A DNA stretch of 6,743 bases from contig JACZRM010000092.1 of assembly GCA_022576105.1 (NCBI GenBank), forward strand, positions 1 through 6,743. Reading direction: 5' to 3'. Each line of letters starts with the position of its first letter. Position 1 is the stretch's first letter. A model generated the notes under the pieces. That model searched no databases. It saw nothing but the letters and a program-made list of their open reading frames with translations, and was not told the DNA's origin. Both the position numbers and the translations under genes were made by a program. Source of the DNA: Chloroflexota bacterium. GTDB taxonomy: Bacteria > Chloroflexota > Dehalococcoidia > UBA3495. Positions 1 through 5,570 of this stretch are shown here, piece by piece.

Positions 1-28
1 CGGAGAAACTGATGCGTCTCAACGGACG

Positions 29-43
29 GGAAGGTAATAGATG
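29..43 (+). promoter_or_regulatory. Ribosome binding site and start codon of the DppB-like permease
   Basis: GGAAGG at 29-34 lies six bases before the ATG at 41, which is a good Shine-Dalgarno and supports that start. The 40 bases before the gene are too short to assign. Two frames stay open from the left edge, one ending in TAA at 35-37 and one in TAA at 57-59. Either could be the tail of an upstream gene, such as the transporter's binding protein, but nothing recognisable is left to decide it. Confidence 0.6.
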
Positions 44-996
44 CGACAGTACACAATAAAAGGAATAGAGCTCTTCATACCCACAATTCTCCTGGTGACG
101 CTCATCGTTTTCATCGTGATGCGTCTAATCCCCGGAGACCCGGCCCTATCAATGCTGGAAGAGGAAGGGGGCGGCTCTTACACTCAGGAAGTTCTGGCGC
201 GATTGCGCGCCGAACTGGGCACCGACCGATCGTTGGTCGTCCAGTACGTTGAATGGATCTGGGGGGTCGTACAGGGTGATTTCGGCAACTCCTTCTGGTT
301 CAAAGCTCCGGTGATGGTGGAACTCAAAGAGCGCATCCCAATCACCATCGAGTTGGCCGTCTTTGCTATTGTCCTATCGATGCTGGTCGCGTACCACTGG
401 GCGTCATATCGGCGATCAAACCGGACAGCCTGATAGACTACACCGCCCGTTTCCTCACGCTGGCCGGCATAGCAATGCCCACCTTCTTCACCGCCATCCT
501 CATAATGCTGTTTTTGGTCAGGGTATTTGGCTGGCTGCCGGCCTTGGGGTACGAGGACTTGTGGAAGGACCCGGCCACCAATCTACAGCAGATGCTCTTC
601 CCGGCCCTAGCCCTGGCCTTTTACGACATGGCCTTCATTGGGCGGGTAACCCGCTCGGCCATGGTGGAAATTCTGAGGGAGGACTACATGCGCACGGCCC
701 GTTCCAAGAGGCTGACCGAGCGAGTGGTAATGGTACGCCACGGGATCAAAAACGCTTTCCTGCCGGTCCTTACAATGTCCGGCTGGGTGTTCGCCCGCCT
801 CTTGGGCGGCACCGTGATTATCGAGACCATATTCCTGGTGCCCGGAGTGGGGCGGATACTGATTGAGGGCATACAACACCGCGACTACATTATGATCCAG
901 GCCATTATAGTTATGGTCGCCCTGTTCATCGTCACAGTAAACCTGATGATTGACCTGCTGTACGGCTGGCTGGACCCCCGAATCCGGTTCGCTTAA
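41..996 (+). pseudogene. Dipeptide/oligopeptide/nickel-type ABC transporter permease (DppB/OppB-like), frameshifted
   Basis: This is an inner-membrane subunit of a peptide/nickel-class ABC importer that would form the channel with a DppC-like partner. The first part (41-391) has the family's N-terminal membrane helix ending in RLIPGDPA, then the periplasmic stretch GDFGNSF. The frame then breaks. The coding sense continues in another frame from about 392, giving PLGVISAIKPDSLIDYT and onward to the TAA at 994-996. Restoring one base near 391 gives about 318 residues, the usual DppB length. The second part has the EAA cytoplasmic loop (YMRTARSKRLTER, then HGIKNAFLPV) and the family ending ETIFLVPGVGR to LYGWLDPRIRF. 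No slippery heptamer is visible at the break, so programmed frameshifting is unlikely. The conserved Gly of the EAA loop is Arg (AGG, 709-711). Family assignment is firm. Whether the break is real decay or a sequencing/assembly error cannot be told here. Unrepaired, it reads as two pieces, 41-433 and about 475-996. Confidence 0.85.
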
Positions 997-1008
997 TTCA
1001 ACTAGAGG

Positions 1009-1392
1009 TTGATTGCCCGACGCCGATTTCGAGAAGGGATAAAGATGATTGCAGACCGAACTAGACTAGACACCAGCGCCGAGGTCCTAACCGGCCGGAT
1101 AATGATGCGTCATATCCTGCCCAACATCGCCGCCACCTACATCGTGCTGGCCACCATCAACGTCGGTTACGCCATCGTGGTTGAAGCGGCTTTGAGCTTC
1201 CTGGGTGTCGGTATCCCGCCGGACATCGCTTCTTGGGGCGGAATGCTGAACCAGGCCGCCACCCAGTACATAAATGTCTCCGGATGGCTGGTTGTTTGGC
1301 CCGGCTTGGCCATTGCCGTAGTGGTCTTCGCGGTCAACCTGCTGGGTGATTCGTTGCGCGACGTAATGGACCCCAAGCTTCGGGGCCGCTAG
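1009..1392 (+). pseudogene. C-terminal remnant of a DppC/OppC-like ABC transporter permease
   Basis: This is the partner permease of the gene just upstream, but only 127 residues from the TTG at 1009, or 115 from the ATG at 1045. A complete DppC is about 280-300. The 1045 start is better supported, with GAAGGGA five bases before it. The last roughly 97 residues are typical: RIMMRHILPN after the EAA loop, the segment EAALSFLGVGIPPDIASWGGML, and the end LLGDSLRDVMDPKLRGR. The N-terminal helix, the periplasmic domain and the first membrane segments are absent. In front of RIMMRHILPN the residues DTSAEVLTG fit the EAA loop only loosely and seem to lack its GAS-like stretch. The sequence RRRFREG just after 1009 resembles the usual basic DppC N-terminus, so a large internal deletion joining the two ends is one reading. 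Loss of the whole 5' part is the other. It could not work as a normal permease half. It sits 12 bases after the DppB-like gene and before a strong terminator. Confidence 0.75.
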
Positions 1393-1423
1393 CGCGGCTT
1401 CGCGACGTAAATGTTCACTCTGG

Positions 1424-1466
1424 CATTGTCGCCATCGGAAATTTCCGGTGGCGACAATGGTTTTTT
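1424..1466 (+). terminator. Strong intrinsic terminator after the permease pair
   Basis: The arms 1424-1439 and 1444-1459 form a 16-bp stem, with a single G-U wobble (1435/1448), closed by an AATT loop. Six T follow directly (1461-1466). This is a textbook Rho-independent terminator 31 bases after the stop of the DppC-like remnant. It marks the end of the operon even though the genes before it look broken. On the opposite strand no comparable T tract follows the hairpin. Confidence 0.92.
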
Positions 1467-1613
1467 GATTAGTTGCTGAGGGGTACGGTGCTCGGCGCTC
1501 GTTCTGTATTATTTATCGAATCTTCCGGACACTGCGTGGCATGCCGACGGCCACAGAGCAGCTTGACGGCTGGCAGGGTTGACGGTTTCACCAAGTGAAA
1601 GGAAAGATAAGAA
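1467..1613. other. Convergent spacer with a short hairpin beyond the binding-protein gene
   Basis: No gene is visible. TTTCAC (1586-1591) and GTGAAA (1595-1600) make a 6-bp stem with a 3-base loop, 13 bases past the stop of the minus-strand gene. It lacks a T tract in either direction, so it is at best a weak terminator or a 3'-end stabilising hairpin. The rest of the spacer shows nothing I can name. Confidence 0.35.
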
Positions 1614-2513
1614 TCAACTCGCGGATCCAATGCGGCTATCCACTAGTAGATCGAAGCTGGCTTCCTCGGGCGCTAAACCCCAACTGATCATCCAATCCCT
1701 GGTGCGCTGGAAATCCTCCGGCGGATAAGGCCGGGGCTCTGTATAGCGCAGGCGGGCCAGGCGGAAGTCCTGGGGCTCTAGTGTGCCCACTTCCGGTGGT
1801 AGGTCAGCAATGATGTGGTGTAAGTATTTTTTCTTGTCAGCGTTGATCCGCTTGACCGCTTCGCGAATGGCTCGGTCCAACGCCGCTACTGTATCTGCGT
1901 CCATGTCCGGCGACATCATCTCCGAACCGGCGTAGTGTGATTCGACAATTAGTTGGCACTCGGTCTTATCGGCCAGTGCGATGAAGGGTTCCATCAACAT
2001 GGCGGCGTCCACCACACCGTCCATCATTGACTGATACCGCAGGCGGGCCTGGCCCATGTGGACCACTTTAATCTCCTCTCGAGCCATGAATCCTTCCAGT
2101 AGCTGCAGCGTGAGGAAGTGGGACCCGGCATGAAAGTTTACCGCGATGGTCTTGTTGCGGAGCATTGAGGGATGGGTGATGTCTGAATTGGGTCGAGAGA
2201 ATAGGGCCTGGCAGGCCAGCGCCGGCCGCAGGTTGATTATCTGCCCACCGGCGGCGCTGTCGTGGGACCGCCGGATCTGGCCCCACTCACACGCGTTAAA
2301 GGACTGAGCGGCCAGCTCTTCAAATGGAGCATGTCGCCAGAAGGGATTCACCTGGCCCGGGTCGGCTTCCGGGGGTAAACCGGCGTCTCGTTCACGAGAG
2401 CGAATAAACTCCACCTCCAGCCCTTCCTGGGCAAACAGTCCCTCTTCATCAGCTACCAGCCAGGGGAGATTGAAAACTGCCTGGCTATACTCGTTGGTAA
2501 TCTTAGTGCCCAT
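1614..2513 (-). CDS. Substrate-binding-protein-like protein, NMT1/THI5 (SsuA/NrtA-like) family, without signal peptide
   Basis: This 299-residue protein has the periplasmic-binding-protein type II pattern. It shows NLPWLVADEEGLFAQEGLEVEF near the N-terminus (residues 15-36), RNKTIAVNFHAGSH (119-132) in the first-lobe position, and DGVVDAAMLMEPF (155-167) where the family has its SGxVDAA-EP segment. The C-terminus RTRDWMISWGL...DLLVDSRI is also typical. The start is the ATG at 2513, because GGAGG lies about eight bases upstream and homology begins right there. The same frame stays open to 2630, but that extension is low-complexity and unlike the family. No signal peptide or lipobox Cys precedes the domain, so as read the protein is cytoplasmic. 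It may be a soluble sensor or an enzyme of the fold rather than a transporter component. The Cys-rich metal motif of THI5 pyrimidine synthases is not seen. No permease or ATPase gene adjoins it on this strand. The ligand is unknown. Fold assignment is fairly sure, role unsure. Confidence 0.75.
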   Translation of the reverse strand: MGTKITNEYSQAVFNLPWLVADEEGLFAQEGLEVEFIRSRERDAGLPPEADPGQVNPFWRHAPFEELAAQSFNACEWGQIRRSHDSAAGGQIINLRPALACQALFSRPNSDITHPSMLRNKTIAVNFHAGSHFLTLQLLEGFMAREEIKVVHMGQARLRYQSMMDGVVDAAMLMEPFIALADKTECQLIVESHYAGSEMMSPDMDADTVAALDRAIREAVKRINADKKKYLHHIIADLPPEVGTLEPQDFRLARLRYTEPRPYPPEDFQRTRDWMISWGLAPEEASFDLLVDSRIGSAS

Positions 2514-2576
2514 GGCCGATTTCCTCCGCTTAAATGGAAAATGCGATGGGCACAGGATACACCAGAAACCCGGTCT

Positions 2577-2605
2577 ATTCCAAGCACTTCGACTTGCATC
2601 ATCAA
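2577..2605 (-). promoter_or_regulatory. Candidate sigma-70-type promoter for the binding-protein-like gene
   Basis: On the minus strand, TTGATG (2605-2600) and TGGAAT (2582-2577) are separated by 17 bases, each matching four of six consensus positions. Transcription would begin near 2570, about 57 bases before the ATG at 2513. The match is modest, and such pairs turn up by chance in a spacer of this size. Confidence 0.25.
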
Positions 2606-2626
2606 GTTGGCCCACTACTGAAACAC

Positions 2627-2656
2627 GCAAAATTCCTTGATATGCAAAACTCCTTG
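2627..2656. repeat. Tandem imperfect 13-mer direct repeat in the divergent control region
   Basis: GCAAAATTCCTTG (2627-2639) and GCAAAACTCCTTG (2644-2656) differ at one base and start 17 bases apart. They lie just upstream of the candidate minus-strand promoter, in the spacer between two divergent genes. That placement would suit paired binding sites of a regulator, but only two copies are present and no regulator gene is nearby. Confidence 0.5.
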
Positions 2657-2706
2657 GTCAGGGTCCTCCGCCTGTGCCCCCGGTCCTTGCCGGTGGGCTG
2701 CTCCGG

Positions 2707-2735
2707 TTTCCAATAACGCCGCACTGAGGTATCTT
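2707..2735 (+). promoter_or_regulatory. Candidate sigma-70-type promoter for the epimerase gene
   Basis: TTTCCA (2707-2712) and TATCTT (2730-2735) are 17 bases apart, four of six matches each. The predicted start near 2742 gives a leader of about 27 bases carrying the strong Shine-Dalgarno. Spacing and position are right, but the hexamers are weak. Confidence 0.28.
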
Positions 2736-2756
2736 AAGGGCATCCACTAATCGAGG

Positions 2757-2771
2757 GGAGGTGATGCTTTG
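2757..2771 (+). promoter_or_regulatory. Near-perfect Shine-Dalgarno that fixes a TTG start
   Basis: GGAGGTGAT begins at 2757 and matches the anti-Shine-Dalgarno almost completely. Its GGAGG core ends seven bases before the TTG at 2769. The only nearby ATG (2764) is in a different frame and overlaps the Shine-Dalgarno, so it is not the start. The strong site probably offsets the weak start codon. Confidence 0.75.
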
Positions 2772-3737
2772 GCTACATTGGTTACCGGGGGCACCGGATT
2801 CGTCGGTAGCAACATAGTGAAGACCCTGGCTCAGCGGGGACACCGGGTAGTCTGCTTCGACCTGGCGCCACCCAATGATCTGCTCACTAGATATATCCAG
2901 CCCTGGGCTGACCAGGTCACCTTTCTCCAGGGGGACATTCTGGCCCCCGGCGACCTGGAACAGACCGAGGACCATAACATAGATAAGATTGTCCATGCCG
3001 CCGTGTTTACCGGTGTTCTTCCAGAGGTTGAGGCCAGTCGCAGCCGTTCCATTGTGGACATCAACGTAATGGGCACCACCAATCTGCTGGAGTTGGCGAG
3101 GCGGATAAAGCCACAACGTTTCCTCTACGTCAGCTCAGGATCGGTCTACGGCGACCGCCCCGAAGGCGAAGATGTGCTCCGGGAGGACGCCGAACTTCAC
3201 CCGCACAGCCTTTACGAGTCGACCAAGTACGTCAGCGAGCTGTTGACCCGCCGGTTCGGCGAGATCCATGGGTTCCAAACCTGCGCTACCCGCCTGAGTT
3301 CCCCCTACGGTCCTATGGAGCGGGTTACCGGCCATCGGGCCAACCAGTCAGTCTTGAAGGACCTGACCGGAAAGATCATCCGTGGCGAGCCTATCGCGGT
3401 GGGCGACCGCGGCCAGGGCCGCGACTACACTTACGTCCCCGACATCGCCGCCGGAATCTGCAGCGTGTTGGACGCGCCCAATCCCTCCCACTTCGCCTAC
3501 AACGTATCCTCGGGACGCTGGGTTTCCCTGGGGGACATCATCGACGCCCTGCGGGAGATACGGCCCGGCATTCAGGTAGTGGAGGCGCCCCCTGGCGACG
3601 ACTCATTCGGCGGCTCCAGGTCCAGGATGGACGTTTCCCGTTTGCGAAACGACATTGGCTTCACTGCCGAATATGACCTGGCGGCCGGCCTCACCGCCTA
3701 CTTGAAGTGGAGAGAGGAATATGATTTCCGGGATTAG
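2769..3737 (+). CDS. NAD-dependent epimerase/dehydratase (extended short-chain dehydrogenase/reductase)
   Basis: This is a soluble 322-residue extended SDR of the kind that epimerises or dehydrates nucleotide sugars or oxidises related sugar substrates. The Rossmann nucleotide loop GGTGFVG is at residues 7-13, and an acidic residue follows the second strand (D31), as expected for NAD(H) preference. GDI (55-57) and HAA (76-78) are in the usual places. The catalytic set is complete: Ser123 within VSSGSVYG (121-128), and Tyr149 and Lys153 in YESTK. The substrate-side RLSSPYGP (175-182) and a C-terminal Asn/Ser region (YNVSSGRW) resemble the UDP-glucose 4-epimerase branch. Length is normal and the frame intact. 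It starts at TTG behind a very strong Shine-Dalgarno. It is transcribed alone, divergent from the binding-protein-like gene, with no glycosyltransferase or sugar-nucleotide gene beside it. Family and cofactor are confident. The exact substrate cannot be read from the sequence. Confidence 0.92.
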   Translation: MATLVTGGTGFVGSNIVKTLAQRGHRVVCFDLAPPNDLLTRYIQPWADQVTFLQGDILAPGDLEQTEDHNIDKIVHAAVFTGVLPEVEASRSRSIVDINVMGTTNLLELARRIKPQRFLYVSSGSVYGDRPEGEDVLREDAELHPHSLYESTKYVSELLTRRFGEIHGFQTCATRLSSPYGPMERVTGHRANQSVLKDLTGKIIRGEPIAVGDRGQGRDYTYVPDIAAGICSVLDAPNPSHFAYNVSSGRWVSLGDIIDALREIRPGIQVVEAPPGDDSFGGSRSRMDVSRLRNDIGFTAEYDLAAGLTAYLKWREEYDFRD

Positions 3738-3947
3738 TACCGGGGATTCTGCACCCGGTCCCCAATGTCTCGCCTGAGACTCCTGCGTTGGACTTGCGCC
3801 AAGGGAGAGGCCAGCATTTGACGCGCTGATCGCCCCGTAATATAGTCCCAGGCATACGAGAGTGTCGCCCGACTCCTGAATCCTGCTCCGGCGGCAACGG
3901 GCTTACGCGGAGATTATTGTACGCTCCCGACCTGGGCCACAACTTCA
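3738..3947. other. Gene-free stretch after the epimerase with two small hairpins
   Basis: Two small hairpins follow the epimerase stop: ACCGGG/CCCGGT (3739-3744/3754-3759, 9-base loop) and GTCTC/GAGAC (3767-3771/3776-3780, 4-base loop). Neither has a T tract, so they may stall or protect the mRNA end rather than act as a clear intrinsic terminator. Translations of the rest in all frames are short or low-complexity. No tRNA-like fold or known RNA is seen. Confidence 0.4.
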
Positions 3948-4010
3948 TTGCGCTTCTGTCCTGGTCCGCTTTTTCCAGAATGGTCTCAAGCACCTCGTTT
4001 CATTTTTGAA

Positions 4011-4376
4011 ATGTTGGTGATTCATTCTCGACACCCATCTGAGCCGTCGGATCGACCAGAGGTCTTGGCTTCGGCGGTACAAGATTCAGAACCAGCCGAT
4101 GGGGAGCCTCTCATACCGGCGCTTGCCAACAAGGATGCGGTCCAGGACCCAATCGGAGAATCCCCACCAGATTCAGGTGGTGCTACCGTCGCACTACGCG
4201 AATTGTTCGTTGAAAAATCATCCAGAAAACCGGCGGTCAGAGCGTTGCTAAAACGCCACCAACCGTTCGACTCTCGTGCGCTGAATGATGAGTTGAAGGA
4301 ATTTGCGCTCCTAATAGGTTGCCGCCACGCAATTCGTAAACGCATCATCAATCTATTGTGTGGAGCAGGTGCTTAA
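4011..4376 (+). CDS. Doubtful small hypothetical protein
   Basis: I do not recognise this. An open frame of 121 residues from ATG 4011 (142 from a TTG at 3948) ends at TAA 4374-4376. The first half is acidic and rich in Pro, Ser and Glu and looks disordered. The second half, from ALRELFVEKSSRKPAVRALL on, is basic and plausibly helical (KRHQPFDSRALNDELKEFALLIG, then HAIRKRIINLLCG). No Shine-Dalgarno precedes either start. Its third codon positions are less G/C-biased than those of the epimerase next door, and the opposite strand is open over nearly the same span. It is therefore either a short lineage-specific gene, a remnant, or chance. The helical second half is the only argument in its favour. 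Confidence 0.3.
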   Translation: MLVIHSRHPSEPSDRPEVLASAVQDSEPADGEPLIPALANKDAVQDPIGESPPDSGGATVALRELFVEKSSRKPAVRALLKRHQPFDSRALNDELKEFALLIGCRHAIRKRIINLLCGAGA

Positions 4377-4389
4377 CTTAACGAGGGGC

Positions 4390-4424
4390 AAAAATTAGGA
4401 GCGTCTATCGCTGGCAAGCAGCGT
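4390..4424 (-). terminator. Possible intrinsic terminator for the PAC2-family gene
   Basis: On the minus strand, about 80 bases past the PAC2 stop, CGCTG/CAGCG (4423-4419/4413-4409, loop CTTGC) forms a hairpin. A looser AGGA/TCCT pairing surrounds it, and five T follow at 4394-4390. The stem is short and the T run is offset by about 14 bases, so the call is weak. Position between convergent genes is right. Confidence 0.3.
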
Positions 4425-4500
4425 CCTACGCGAGAGTCAAGTTTCATAGATTGCTGAGGGAGACTGCTCAGGGCGTTTAGACTGAGGGGCCGCCAGCGAT
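4407..4500. repeat. Nine-base inverted repeat spanning the 3' flank of the PAC2-family gene
   Basis: ATCGCTGGC (4407-4415) and GCCAGCGAT (4492-4500) are exact inverted copies 76 bases apart. The right arm ends two bases before the PAC2 stop. Between them are further short pairings (CTGAG/CTCAG around 4455-4485). This could fold into a branched 3' untranslated structure that competes with the short hairpin at 4409-4423. No mobile-element gene lies inside, so it is not an insertion. Confidence 0.35.
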
Positions 4501-4502
4501 GG

Positions 4503-5405
4503 TTACTCTTCGGTGTCCAGCCGCTGGCCCAGTTCACTGAGAAACTGCTCAATCCCTGGCGAGAGGTCCACGGTGGGAGTGGGCTCATCAGGCTTGGGGT
4601 CCTCCGAGTCAAGCTGGGCGTCGTAGTAGGCTTCCATCTGCTTGATCAGTTCTTTCAACTCGGAGTTACGCTCCACCGCCGAACTTAACTCCCGGTACTG
4701 CCGCTGGCCACGCCGAATTGGCGCCAGGTCAGCGGGGATATTCGCGTAAACCGATGACAGCACCTCAATCATGCGGGAGGTACCGGTATAGTCCTCTTCC
4801 AGCTGTAGATACTGAGGCAGATGCACCATGAAGTTGATGGACTCAATTTTCATCTTGTCGATGCCTTCAGAGACCAGATTCATGATGGTGGTAGGGCCCT
4901 GATAGGTACTGCGGCGCACCCTGAAGTTGGGCACTTCCTTAATCTGTTGAACATCACCCAAAGTCCCGGTCACCAGCAGCGGTCGGGTATGGGGCACTGC
5001 GTCATACATTGCCCCAAGGCGGCAGTAGCGCTTGACGCCGAAGTACTTGATCACATCTAAAATCGAGTCGGTGTACTCCTCGCTATTGGCGTGGGGTTCC
5101 ATTAGATGCAGGAAGAGGTAATCGTGGCCTTCTTCGGTGGTAGAGTAGCGCAGTACACTGTTGGGCACGGTTACTTCCCGCTGCCCATGCACCAACCGCA
5201 TGGTCGGGCGGTAGCGGGTAAAGTCAAAAAACTTGCCCGGTAGGACCAATTTCCCCAACTCTTTGGAGCCCAGGAAATGCTCCAGGCGGGTAAGAGTCAG
5301 CGTGCCGACACTGCCCACATCGACCCAGGGACGAACCATGGCAAAGACGTGGGGGTCTTTCAGCTCGGGGACCGGCTCATCAATCTCAAATGCGCCAATC
5401 TTCAT
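4503..5405 (-). CDS. PAC2 (proteasome assembly chaperone 2) family protein
   Basis: This is a 300-residue soluble protein of the PAC2 family, which in bacteria has no settled function. In eukaryotes the family helps assemble the 20S proteasome, and archaeal and actinobacterial relatives are known. Support comes from WVDVGSVGTLTLTRLEHFLG (27-46), matching the family's first glycine-rich helix-start segment. The central block KRYCRLGAMYDAVPHTRPLLVTGT (125-148) includes the characteristic PHTRP. The further stretch YQGPTTIMNLVSEG (168-181) and the HLPQYL segment near 195 agree. After about residue 235 comes a charged, probably coiled-coil helix (SSAVERNSELKELIKQMEAY). A Pro/Asp/Glu-rich linker and a short terminal helix follow. 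This tail is longer and more acidic than the core requires and could be a partner-binding region. The ATG at 5405 is the first start after an in-frame stop. The Shine-Dalgarno is weak. No proteasome subunit, Pup ligase or AAA ATPase gene is in the window, so a proteasome link is not supported here. Confidence 0.85.
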   Translation of the reverse strand: MKIGAFEIDEPVPELKDPHVFAMVRPWVDVGSVGTLTLTRLEHFLGSKELGKLVLPGKFFDFTRYRPTMRLVHGQREVTVPNSVLRYSTTEEGHDYLFLHLMEPHANSEEYTDSILDVIKYFGVKRYCRLGAMYDAVPHTRPLLVTGTLGDVQQIKEVPNFRVRRSTYQGPTTIMNLVSEGIDKMKIESINFMVHLPQYLQLEEDYTGTSRMIEVLSSVYANIPADLAPIRRGQRQYRELSSAVERNSELKELIKQMEAYYDAQLDSEDPKPDEPTPTVDLSPGIEQFLSELGQRLDTEE

Positions 5406-5453
5406 AAGTCTATCTTGCCAGAATCGCCCTTACGTTTCAACCCCTTGAGCCCC

Positions 5454-5466
5454 TGCGATAATCGCA
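5454..5466. promoter_or_regulatory. Thirteen-base perfect palindrome between divergent genes (operator candidate)
   Basis: TGCGATAATCGCA has perfect 6-bp arms around a central A. It sits in the 165-bp spacer between the PAC2 gene (minus) and the MFS gene (plus), 49 bases from the PAC2 start and 105 from the MFS start. Size and place suit a dimeric repressor or activator site. No regulator gene is present in the window to pair with it. No convincing -35/-10 pair was found on either strand in this spacer. Confidence 0.4.
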
Positions 5467-5570
5467 ATTTGCGCCCTGGATTACGGGAGATGCGCCCCTT
5501 TGTAGCTATTATGGCCTCGGCCTTGTGATAGACTTCGGGAGCATTTTACCCAGGTCCGTTTTAGTCGTAT

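Noticed and set aside
385..400. Programmed ribosomal frameshift in the DppB-like gene
   Set aside because: No slippery heptamer, no nearby structure, and the family is not known to use frameshifting.
363..866. 167-residue plus-strand open frame inside the DppB-like gene
   Set aside because: It overlaps the permease in another frame and its His/Gly/Arg-rich translation matches nothing. The permease reading has clear family motifs.
2514..2630. N-terminal extension of the binding-protein-like gene to 2630
   Set aside because: The extra 39 residues are unlike the family and contain no signal peptide. The ATG at 2513 has a proper Shine-Dalgarno.
2658..3116. 152-residue minus-strand open frame across the epimerase start
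   Set aside because: It is antisense to a gene with intact catalytic motifs, and its translation has no recognisable domain.
3778..3878. GACTCCTG occurring twice about 90 bases apart
   Set aside because: An eight-base repeat at this distance is expected by chance and has no symmetry or context.
3691..3993. 100-residue minus-strand open frame after the epimerase
   Set aside because: It overlaps the epimerase 3' end, its composition is typical of non-coding translation, and there is no family pattern.
4264..4273. GTTCGACTC resembling a tRNA T-loop
   Set aside because: No matching T-stem, anticodon arm or acceptor stem surrounds it.
4022..4351. 109-residue minus-strand open frame opposite the doubtful small gene
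   Set aside because: It is Ser/Gly/Ala-rich and looks like the reverse shadow of the plus-strand frame.
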